NCBI GenBank assembly: GCA_037447605.1
Contig: CM074821.1
Location: forward strand, 26,290-90,289
DNA: 64,000 bases
Reading direction: 5' to 3'
DNA from: Zygnema circumcarinatum
Taxonomy: Eukaryota > Streptophyta > Zygnematophyceae > Zygnematales > Zygnemataceae
Positions 1 to 10,900 of the stretch are shown in pieces (position 1 is the stretch's first letter; every line of letters starts with the position of its first letter). Below the pieces are notes generated by a model. It was not told the origin of the DNA, did no database searches, and saw nothing but the letters and a program-made list of their open reading frames with translations. Both the position numbers and the translations under genes were made by a program.

Positions 1-3000
1 TTAAGTTGTAAACTCACATGTCGCAAAAGCACAATTTTCCTGTTCAAGCTATGGCTATGGTGCAGCCGAGGTGCTGCATGACTATTTCTACACTCTTGCC
101 TGTTCGGAACTGGGACTGCCCACTGCAGAAAAGTGGCACCCACCTGATCGTGGATTGAGTCCAAGTACGCCTTCGCTAGCTGGGAGACCTTCCTCGGCTT
201 CTGCCACACGCGGACATTCACAGCGACGAAACCATCAGAGGACAGCGACCAGATCCTTGTCCAAGACAAGATCTCCATTGTTCATAAAGCACGCTGCCTG
301 TGGCCTGAGCGAGCAACTGACGAAATCCCAGAAGTGCAGCACGCGTGCCGGGATGAGCGCGGCCTCCCCCGCGTGGCAGCCCCCGCAGAGGAGCTGCCCG
401 CTGTACTCGCACAGGCGGGGCCGCGCCGCGCCCCCCCCCATCACCCGCAGCCGGAGACCCCCCCCCGCCCCCTCCATAGCCAGAGGCCTGCACTCCCGCC
501 CACCCCCGTGCCAGCGTCACAGAAGGAAGGCTCCATTACCCATGTGCCATTACCCATGTTGCCACTAGCCACGTGCCACTAGCCATGTGACATTAGCCAT
601 GTGCCATTAGCCACGTGCCATACTCCTTTCTCAATGCAGCAACCCTTCGCTGTACCTCCAAGCATGAGGACAACAAGATCGAGAAGCGTGATGCACCTGA
701 TGCTCTCACCTATAGCAGCCTCCGCAGCGATAATGCTGCACATGTAGCTGCTGGATCACTGTTTTGGGTGGAGGAACGTGAAGAATCAACCGGATCGTTT
801 TGCCCAATATGGATGCAGAACCACTGACCACCTGTCCAGATTCAGCAGTGTAATTGTAGCTTGAAGAAGCCACTGGTATGGACGGCCCATCCACCTCAAT
901 TGGCCCACCTTCAGACTCGGCCTGGGTGCAAGGCCCTTTCACGTTAAGGTTTGGGCTATGGCTGCCAGCGGCAGGTTGCCCGCCCGGGTGGAACCACGCC
1001 AGGTCCACCTCGCCCTGCTCGGCACCGCCCCCAAGAACGTCCAAAGGACGCCCTGTCCGCTTTGTCCGTCCCTTGGATGAAGGAAGGGGCAACATCCTGA
1101 AAGCACTCATCGACCCGAAGGAGCTTGTGTATCCGAATCCTTCCCAGGTTGGCGACAGAAACTCGGAAAGGACTCTATCAGACAGCATCGACGCTTGTCT
1201 TTCAAAAAGGGCTCTCAGGCAGCTCTGGAGTAACAAGCTTCTGCGTTCTATGACTTGAGGAGAATTGTTGCCAAACAAGCATCTGCTTTCCAAAATAAGC
1301 TTATTCCAGGGATCCTGGTTGGAACCGCCTTCCTGTGCTCCTCCAATGCCCATTTCTTTCAGGATGTTACAGAAAACTATAAAATCTCGAAATCGTCGCT
1401 CTACTAGCCATTCCTTAGTCGCATTCGTAACCTTAATTATGTACAGAGTATGCTCCTTCACTCCAACCACTCTATCGCCCAGGGACACCTGTCCTTTCAC
1501 TTGCTTTGCTCCAATTACCTCCGTGTGCAATATCCGTTCCTCCCCCGACGGGCCTTCCCGTCGGGCAACCTCCCCCGACGGCCCGGCGAATTCATCCTCC
1601 TCTAGCAATTCAATTGTTGCTGACTCACGACTCTTGTTTTTGGAAACATTGTCTGCCCAAGCTCCCCAAATGCCTCTGAACAAAGAGGCATCTCCTCCTC
1701 CTGGGGGCTGTCGAGCACCGAACGACTCCGCGGCATGAAAATGGTGCGCACGAGCACCCGCAGATTCCCGACAGCTGAACTCTGCGTCTGGATGGAGGAG
1801 GACGTCCTCCATGTCGGCCACCATGTCCATGTACGCTTCCTTCACCTCCATGCGCTCCACATACCTTACTACCTGGAGCAGATATAAAAACCCTCATGGT
1901 GGATCATGAAATCATAAACACTTACGCATCAAAATTCAATCTCGACAAAGCCGGATTTCAACGAGCTATCTCGCAAGTAGGGCTAAGTAAGACCACTTCC
2001 TCCACCCTCCTCGTGAAATGACATGGTACCGTGTGCATGCTTCCCCTGTTGGGTGTCACTCGTTCCTAGCCAATAATAGAGGGTATTGTAAGCTTGGAGT
2101 GGACAAGACAACAATAGGAATAAAATTTCAATTAACTTATAAAGGGACATAAGTGAGAGGTGGGAACACCGGCACTCTTCCAGCTACCAATTCTGCTAAT
2201 GCATGTTGCACAAGATGCCAATAAATAGATTGTTGATGGAGTGGGCCAAATGCGAGTCATGGTGTTTCGACGTTCATGGAGCCCAAGCTATGTTGACAGG
2301 AGTTAGACTCCGCTTTTGAGGACATGGATTACTCGTTAAACCGTTGCCATAGGGGATGCAGAAAAACTCAACGATGTTTGAAGTTCTAAGGAGACTCTAC
2401 CGATTTCAGTCTTAACTAGCACCTAGGCTATTTGCGCAAGTGTCCTTCCCACCATAATGGCCAGTCCCGGCTCTCACCTCATCTGACCCCAATTCATTCA
2501 AAGTCGACGGTTCCACCAGTCCTCTTCGCTCCGGCAAGTCCTTCTCTACTGAACACGGGAATACGCTCTCATGGGACGTCATCCTCATGGCAACAGCATG
2601 TGTCCTCTCTGCTTCAGACGCGTCCAAAATTTCTGGCTGCTCAACCGTCCTGTTACGACTTCTCCTTTTCAGGCCCTCTCTGTTACTGAGACTGTCCGAT
2701 GCATGATCAAGTAAATTCGCGCCTCCGTCCTCAATTCTCGGCCTGTCCGTAACACAACGCGCTGCTTCGTCCCTGGTCTCCGCGATCCTGGATACACTTT
2801 CGTTTTCAATCAAGGTCCTTCCTCGCAGAAATTGGGCACATTCTGATTCTCCCGGTTCTTGCAGCCGTCCCTTGCTCTCGCTCTGCATTGCAACGAACTC
2901 ACTATGCCCTCGCCGTCGTGCAGCTCTCCTGCTGGCGGGTTTCCCTGAGGCATCACTGGAGCTCGCAGGCCCGGCCGAGTCGAGCCCCGCTTGTTGCAGC

Positions 3001-3239
3001 GGGGCGGGCCTGCCCGGCCGCCTGCGCGCATCCTTGAGGGCGGGCGCGGCGTAGAACGCGAGGTCCGCGGGCGGCCGCGCGGCGCCGCTCCTCCGCCGCG
3101 CCCTCGCCCTCGCCCTCGCCCTCGGCCCCGCGTGCTGCTCCGCGTCCCCGGGCGGCGGAAGCGGCAGCGGCAGGAGGGGCGTGTCGGAGTCGCTGGAGGA
3201 GGAGAGGAAGGAGGGCTCCCGTCTCGCGGCCATGGCCAT
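1..3239 (-). CDS. PX domain plus Rubicon-homology (RH) domain protein, 3' end outside window
   Basis: Likely an endosomal or vacuolar membrane regulator: PX domains bind phosphatidylinositol-3-phosphate and RH domains are zinc-binding modules that in animals bind Rab7. Exons read on the minus strand: 2478-3239 (start at 3239, MAMAARREPSFLSS, low-complexity basic and Ser-rich), 710-1872, 322-487, 144-200, then off the left edge. The 710-1872 exon holds the PX core (basic ERRFRDF motif) and ends with the first RH cysteines (QHYRCGGCY). The next exon gives RLCEYSGQLLCGGCH and IPARVLHFWDF, and the 57-base exon gives KPRKVSQLAKAYLDSIHDQ. All junctions keep codon phase. This domain pair is known from plant PX proteins of unclear function. 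The 5' exon assignment (2478-3239) rests on phase and a clean gtgaga donor only. The last RH zinc ligands lie outside the window. Confidence 0.85.
531..632. repeat. short tandem minisatellite in a PX-RH intron
   Basis: About eight imperfect copies of a 10-14 base unit built on CCATGTG and CCATTAG lie in the intron between exons 710-1872 and 322-487. No coding role is visible. Confidence 0.8.
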
Positions 3240-3837
3240 GGACGGGCGGTCATGGCCGGCGGAGGAGGATGCGGGCGGCCCTCGCCGACCGTCCGTACGG
3301 CACTCAATACGCTCGCGGTACGATACGGTACGATATTTCGGCACACACTCGATACGCCGCCTGTGCATCCGGCGGGGGCATGAGGGGGCGCAGACGGAAT
3401 AGCAAGTGCACAGACGGGGCTGCTTTCGACCAGCACAGAGTTTCATAAGCGATCGCTTGATTAAAAAGATGTCTGTGCTGCTGCTACTCAGTAATGCAGT
3501 CTGCTGCATTTATGGGCGCGCGACTCTGGATCAGCGCATAATTTAGGACATTTGGGCTGGAAGAATGGAGCATCCAAACTTCCTCGCCGCTTATCTTGCA
3601 GACCGACTTCCAGCGAAATAGCTCTGAGTTACATATCTACCCGACAGATGACTCACCCAAGTCAGACTCTGCCCTAGTCAATGAGCAACACTTGACCATG
3701 CTTCCACGCATAGGGCGCCTCTAATACCTACTGCGATTATTATTTAAAATAAGGTTTGCTTTCTCTGGATAATTTGCTCACTACAATACCCAAAGTTTTA
3801 GGTGAGCTAACCCAACAGCCCTCTCGGTCAGAGCTGA
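3240..3837. promoter_or_regulatory. intergenic region with GTAC-rich upstream block of the PX-RH gene
   Basis: The first 100 bases above the PX-RH start carry repeated GTAC-containing words (3291-3340: gtccgtacgg, cggtacgatacggtacga). Similar words recur upstream of most genes in this window. The remaining 500 bases are the 3' flank of the neighbouring LysM gene. I see no RNA gene or extra coding exon there. Confidence 0.4.
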
Positions 3838-4902
3838 TCATGTCCGGCACCCCCCTGGGTATTTAGGCTTGCAGAGGTTGGTCCGGCCCGGATAGAGGCT
3901 TCTGTTTCTGCAGACAAAGCCACGATAGGCGCGGCCGTTCCAGTACTGCAGGAGCTTGTAGCTGCAGTGGTACATTCGCGCAGCCAGATTGGCACACGTG
4001 TCGCCCAGCCGCACCGTGTAGCAGCCGTATTTGCACGGGCATTTGCTGGCAGCCAGAAGAGCGCGCCGCCGTGCTGGCTCGGCCAATGGAATGGCGGGGA
4101 CAAAGCTGAGTGTACAAACCTGCAGTCAAATGCACCAACCAAGCGGGCAAGGCTCAAGCACCACACATAAGGCTCATAAGGCATAAGGCGCTTGCTCTTG
4201 ACAAGGTTATTCTTTGCTCACCTCGTCCCCTAAACGCAGATTATCGCAGTCGATCCCAGCGTTAAGGCGGAAAAAGCTCAGCTCGTCGAGCTGGTTGCGG
4301 GCGATAATGGCATTGCATGTGTCCTGCTGGCGTACTCTATCGTAAGCGCTGCAGGGGTAACCCACCGCAGATTTATACCCGTATTCCACACATACCTGGA
4401 GGGAACATCCACAAACGGATGGGCATCCGCATTAGAAAGACCCTGAGAGGAGCCACGACAGTGGATCTCCCGGACGGCAGTGCAAATGAATGGTCCGCGG
4501 TAGAGCAGTCATTGCATTAGGGTGGCCAAGCTGCACCGCGAGCAGGCAAGAGTCGTGGACGGGCGGGAGTACCGTGGTTCGCGGGCTGCAAGTGCAGTTT
4601 GAGCCGTCCAAGCAGATGGTAGGGTTCAGCGCCGCAAAAGTCTCCCTACTGAGGCCGAAGAGCGCCCGGACGCCTTCGCACGACCGGGTCTGCACACGCC
4701 CTCCCCTCCTCCGTCAAAGTCAGAGGCTGACTCTGAGCCTGCTCGTTCAGACAGTGGGCCAGTGCAGTGCAGTGCAGTGCAGTGCAGTGCAGTGCAGCAC
4801 CTGCGAGCCGAGCATGAAGGGCGTGGCGCAGCGGCTCTCCGCCGCGTCGGTGACGGGCCCCACTACCACCGCACTCCCGCTGACAGTGCTGCAGTCCACT
4901 CC
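3838..4902 (-). other. three C-terminal LysM modules
   Basis: LysM 1 (4801-4902 joined to 4537-4689): RCATPFMLGS, TRSCEGVRALFGLSRETF, AALNPTICLDGSNC. LysM 2 (4222-4395): YPCSAYDRVRQQDTC, IIARNQLDELSFFRLN, GIDCDNLRLGDE. LysM 3 (3838-4077): CKYGCYTVRLGDTCANLA, MYHCSYKLLQYWNG, LYPGRTNLCKPKYPG, then a TGA stop. The pattern is the extracellular cysteine-containing LysM of plants and green algae, which binds N-acetylglucosamine polymers. Each module sits largely on its own exon. Confidence 0.85.
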
Positions 4903-7900
4903 CTGCCAGCACGCACTCCACAAACGGAATTGAGGACGTATTCATGGGGAAGAATCAATGCAAAGTGCAGACGCGGAAGTGGGAGACTAGCTAGCTCTCA
5001 GTGAGGTGTCGAAACAAATGCGGTAATGGCTTGAAATTTCCACAGCCGGAAGTGTCATTGAAAATTAGAGTGACTGCTCCACTAGGTAAGTTTTTAGATC
5101 CTTTTCATGGTTTTTATACTCAGGACCAAGATGCTATACTAGCAACCCTTTGTTTTTTTTTTCAAACAGCATTGTTTAGTAGTTTTGGATGAATGTACAA
5201 CGTGAACTGTGAGCACTCCACTCCTTGACTCTGCTGCTTCCATCTGCCATCAAGTCTGATCTCATACGCGTAAAAGCCGGAAGTGCAAATTGATAGAGGG
5301 ACTGCAACAAACCGCACATCATTCAGAAAAAAGAAGGTAAGAAAGCTAAGGCCGTTCTCAATGGCTGCTGTAACGCAGCTTCCTCCCTCCGGGACCACAT
5401 AAATGTTGTCCACCGAGTTGATTCCATACGCGGAGTCTGCAGGACCACCCACCCCAGACCCGCAGCCGTCACTGTGAAAACAGAGCACTAGTGTTAAACA
5501 ACTGCAGCTGTAAGCCCCGCACAAGGGCGGCAGCGCCGGCAGCAGAGCTGCAAGGCCACTCGCTTGGTTTCAGAAATTCCCAAATTCAGTGAACGTTCTA
5601 GAAATTCATGCATATACATATTTGGTTTTGAAGCGGATCCATGGAAACCTGCTCGTAACTGTGCAATTGCAGCCGGCTTCGGCATCTCGGTGTAGAGGCT
5701 TCTAGTTACACGTCAACTTTTCGTGTAACTTTGTTAATGTAACAACTTTGTTCGTTAATTTTTTTTGCAATGACGGTAAAGTGTAGTACTACTACTCACT
5801 GGCGGTGCAGGTGACCGCCCCCCCGCTGTCCTCGGCCAGCAGCCACCCGGGCGGGCAGCTGCAGGAGTACCCCCCCGCGCCGTCGCTCGCGCAGCGGCCG
5901 AGGGAGCACGGGTTGGCCGACCCCCTCCCGCAGACGTCCTCTGCCTCCCCGCGGGCCAAAGCCAAAGGTCAGTCACCGCTCACTGGACGAACGGCTTCAC
6001 AACTCGGACACGTCATGAATATGTCACAGCATGACAAGCATCAAGGGGGAGGTGGTTAATAAGTGACCATTGCAGCATCCAGTCTAGGAAACAGATGGGT
6101 GAAAGTCACATTCATAAACGCAAAGGAAACACCATCAGCTATTTGAAAGATACGCGTTTGAGGATCCGCTGGAGAAATTATGTACAAGAGAAAGAGGCTA
6201 TAGGCGGCCATTTGATAGGGCCACCCGAGCATAGATTGACGATTTCACGTATGGTCAACGGTGATCTTCGGGGGCCGACTTATTAGAGGTGCCGCTTCCG
6301 GCCAGCGGGCCACTCGCCCCAATGCAGTCAGCGGCGGGTCTGCAATGCATGCATGAGCAAACCCGGCCATCCTTCCAGCTGGCCGGATGAGAGGCGTCTG
6401 CTTCAGAGGGGAAGTGGGGAGCATAGCCAAAAGGGCTGGGCTTGTTTATACTTGCGGATGCCGTCCTGTTTGTTTCAACTTCTCTGCAAATGGTTGCCTT
6501 AAAGCCGCACAATAGTTCGCTGGTAGCTCCTGCACAGCTTTGGGTTTTCCCCAACAGAAAGTGGCGCTCGCTGCTTACCAAAAACGCATGTAGGCAGCCC
6601 TGACAGGTCGACGACGCTAACGAAGCCTGTTGGGCAGGAGCAGGTAAACGGAAAGCCGCCAGAAGACGCTGCGGTCGAAGGCACACAGCTTCCCCCTCCA
6701 CACAAAAATGGCGCCCCGCTTGGGCAGCCGTTGCCGAGAGGTGGTGGTGGAGGCAGACGCGGAGGAGGTCGGTGTGGTGGCAAGGGAGGCGGCCGCGACG
6801 GAGGAAGCGGAGCTGGGGAAGGCGGGGGGGCGGGAGGAGGCGAGGACGGAGGGGGCGGCGAGGGAGAAGGTGGGGGTGGCGGAGAAGGGTGTGGCGGTGG
6901 AGGTGAAGACGGAGGGGGCAGAAGGGGGGGAGAGGGGGGGGGTGGAAGAGGTGGGGGCGATGGAGGAGGTGGGGGCGATTGAGGAGGTGGGGGCGATGGA
7001 GGAGGTGGGGGGGAGTGGGGCGGGAGTGGAGATGCTGATTCCACAATAGTCAAGACAAAAAAAAAAAACCACATCAACGTTAGATTTGAGCCCATGAATC
7101 TTTTGAGGTACAGGTTGTTGGTGGTAGTTCGCTGGCTTGTCATAAATCTCAAACACAAACTGCTGGCGAGAGTGTGCGGCAACTGCTGAAGAACGTGAGC
7201 AAACAACCCTGCGGGTGGCGAACGTCTTCAGAAGGATCAACGCAATCCAACCTCTTGGTTTTAAGGGCACCCGTAGCTTACACATGTGAATGCTGTCACA
7301 TAGACGTTCCATATTATTTCAAAAAGACGACAGCAAAGACATGAAAGAGACGAACGTAGAGAATGCATGAAGAAGGTGCCAACGAGCAGAAAATTGACGG
7401 GAGAAACGGTTGGGGCCGGGACATGCATACCAAGAAAAACTCCGAAAACCTTCACTTCACAGAGAGTGAGGACAGCGTCATTCCCCGGAAGGTAGACCCA
7501 CACGAAGCGTCCGACGAGGGAGGAGCACTTCTTAACGAAGGGGAAGCCGGAGGAGGTGTTGGAGTATGTGAACACGTTGGCGGGGTCGCACTCGTTGTTC
7601 CCCCGCGCGGCCCACGAGGCGTTGCTCGGCCCGAGCCACAGCGCGGCCCCGTTCAGCCGCTCCTGGCAGCACTCCGTACGGCCGTACAGCTCCACCCTCT
7701 GCACGCGCGCCGGCGAGCCGAGGTCGACCTTCCACCAAACGGGGGAGCTGCCCACGCCGAACTCCGTGTGCGTGCACGTGCCTGACCTGCGCGGGTCGTC
7801 GACAACTCACGGAATTCACACACGGAGTTTGGCACAAAGGGATGGCTCCTTCTAGTTTTTCACGTTCAGCTTGTACTTTATGTCGATGAAGTATACTTGT

Positions 7901-10900
7901 CTTAAGGTGGGATGTCGTACTGACTAACACTTTTGCTTGTTTTGTCCCGTTCGGTGCAAGATATGCTTTCACTGCAGCCGGAGCCTTTGCCACATTCCTA
8001 TTCCTGAAATTCATTGACGGCGTGCGCAAAAAAATAACAAGAATAGAAAGAAATAGCATCTAACGCAAAGCTTGGGGCAGCTTGAAAAAACCCTAAAATT
8101 TCTCTGAAAGTGTATATGCTCAAGTGTGGCTTATGTCACGGGACGGTGATGTACCAGAAGTTTCCGTCGGCCGTGTTCCCATCCACCGCGTAATACGCCG
8201 CGCATCCGCTCGCGTAGTTGCTGCAGTTCATGGTGGTGCTCTCGAACGAGGGGCGGCCCACCGCCAGGTTCTCTGCGGACCCCCATAACCGCCGGGCCAG
8301 CTTGAGAGGGGCGTGGTCGGTCGATTCATAGCCAGAAGAAGCGCATGAAGTCAGCAAATTCTCACCTAAAGCGACAGGAGGAGGCGGAGCAGGGCTTGGG
8401 GTGGCAGGAGTGGCAGACTCCGCCAAAAGTCGACGCCTTCGGCTGAGGTTAGCCGGGGCTGAAACTGCAGTAAAAGGCATAAAAAGGGACCATTTAAACA
8501 ACCAGACACGAAACTGTTCGGGCTCACCAGAGAGAGTCAGAGAACTGCTAGCGAGTCTCTGGAAGAAAGCTGAACACTGGTCGATTTGATTATAAAACGT
8601 CTGAACGCGAGCAAAAAGACTTTATTCTGCGTGAGTTCCCAACACACTAAAAGCGAAGTTCTATGCGAATGAAGCAATGTCAATTACCAATCGACGGGAG
8701 TGGACCCCTCTCTGCATGAAGGGGAAGGCATGCATGTGCAGGAGGGAGGGAGGGAGGGAGGGAGGGAGGGAGGGAGGGAGGGAGGGAGGGAGGGAGGACT
8801 GACGCAGCGGGTAGGCGACCGGGTAGACGGGCGGGACGAGGAGCATGTTGCAGGTCCCGGGCCCCCTCTCGGCGGTGCGGCGGATGCGGAGGAGGCCGGC
8901 GGCGGGGCCCCACGGCGCGCGCGCGAGCCAGAAGCCCTCCCCGAAGCCGACGAGGAGCAGCGCGAGGTCCACCGTGTCGCGCGTGCAGTTGCGCCCCTCG
9001 TACACCGCGCCCTGCGCCATGCTCAACCAGCGGCGACCGGAAGGCAAAGAATCGGTTGAGTTGCGAGATTGGCACAGCACCGTCACAAGCTCGCTACTGC
9101 TTCAATTTCATGTCCAAACTTGTTGAATCAGGTTGAAAAAAAAGGAATTGTCCTAAAACATCACATGTCATACAATTAGGTAGTACTGTGAAAGGGTGCA
9201 TTGTCCTACTTTGTATTCGTTTCGGACTAGAAAAAAACGCTATGGAATTTGATAAGAGCGAAAGTAAGTTCGTATTTCGCTAGTACTATTTTTTTTTCCG
9301 GAAAGCATTGACCTCACAATGGCGACGCCATCGTCTGTGCATAGAAAATCGCTGCACTGCGCGAAGGAAGTACAAAAGTAGTCCCGCACAGCATCGAGGA
9401 CCGGCGCGTTGGCCGAACCACTTTGCGACACGTGGACGAGCGGCCCCGCAACGGGAGTGTCCCCCTCCGGCCCGCGCCCTTTTGTTTGCAGCTCGGGGAG
9501 CGGCAGCCAGCTCGCAGAAATTGTCACGAACGCATCGACATGCGAATCAGGGTGTGCTAAATTCGTTTCTCTCTCACTCTTGCCACCTCGCTGTGACTGA
9601 GAGAGAAAGAGGCTGCCAAATGAAAGGGAGAGCGAGAGAAATGGATGCTTCTCTCTCCCTGTGTCTCTCACTCTCACTTCCACTCCCGCTCTCTTGCTCT
9701 TTTCCCTCACCTCGTCCTCTCATGGCTCCCTTCTCCCTCCGTCTCATGGGAGTGAGTGCAGTGTGTGAGAGAAAGATTGCGAGAGAGGGCGAAGGCTACC
9801 AAGAGAGAGGGAGAGGGAGAGAAAGAAATGCCTCTTTCTCACTCCTTTGCTCTCTCTCACAGCACACACACTCTCTCTGTTCCTGTTCTTTCTCTCCTGT
9901 TCCCACGCTCGCATCCGTCTCCCTCTGTGTCACGGAAGTGAGAACGAGAGGGACACTAAAGAGGAAAAAGGCTACCACGCGAGAGGGAGAGAGAGAGAAA
10001 AGGAATGCCACTCTGTCCCTTACTCTCTTGCTCTTTCTCAAGGGACCCTCTCTCTCTCCTTCTTCTCACGTCTCTCGGGAGTGAGAGTGCGCGCGTGCGA
10101 GAGAGGGAAAGGGAGAGAGGGAGAGAGAGAGAGTGAGAGAGAAGTGCCGACAAGACCTCCTCTCCCAGTCTCCGGTACATTTTACAGTGCGACATGTGGC
10201 GTCGCACGATGACAATCGGCCAATGACACACGTCACATTTTGGGAGCAATATCGCTGGGCGTAATAATTTGGTCAGCCTATGCCTACCAGCTGAACCGGA
10301 AACTTAAATCAATTTAGTGACTAAATACAGTTGGGGTAAGTGCAAATGTATTTTTTTAAATACAGTTCGACGGAAATGTACTCCTGTTTAGAAGGGCAAC
10401 CCGTACACCGACTTGTGAACGCGACGAAACTTGAGGCTTTGTCTAGTCAAATTTCTTTGTATCCCTTGCTTAGTGCGGGGCATAATGAGGGGCAAGATGC
10501 GAAAGGGGAGGTAGCGAGTGCTCACCGAGCGCCAGTCGCGCAGGCCGCCCTCCGAGGAGATGCCCACGACCACGGGCTGCCTCGCCACGGCGCGCAGCAG
10601 CGCTGCCGGGTCCTCCGTCGGAACGCGCTCCCACTCTACAATCTTAGGCCCTGAAAGAATGCCTTCCTGCAAAACGGGACCCCCTTGGACTGTCAGATGT
10701 AAGCTGCTACCTTTTTGCAAGGTTTTAGCTTTTCCAAAAGCCTGAAGGAAAGGTGATCACGACGGCCCATCCTTTGCTTGAGGACGAGGAGTGAAAGGCG
10801 CCTTTGCAGCATCCTCACCACTGTCGAATTGGTGCAGGAGCCGTGAAAACTGCCTTGCGTAGAGATGGAGCCCACAGAGGCTGCGTACTCGAGAGCGTCC

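Noticed and set aside
5441-5471. Longer version of the exon near 5436 beginning DGCGSGVGGPAD
   Set aside because: An acceptor at 5471 would shift the frame relative to the EGF exon ending at 5800. The acceptor at 5436 keeps phase, so the DGCGSG part is probably intronic.
6708-7049. Glycine-rich plus-strand proteins
   Set aside because: These are the antisense of the SPPP stalk exon, which joins its neighbours in phase on the minus strand.
9308-10212. Long frames on both strands in the CT/GA-rich region
   Set aside because: Both strands are open only because the sequence is made of CT and GA runs; this is intron of the pseudoprotease gene.
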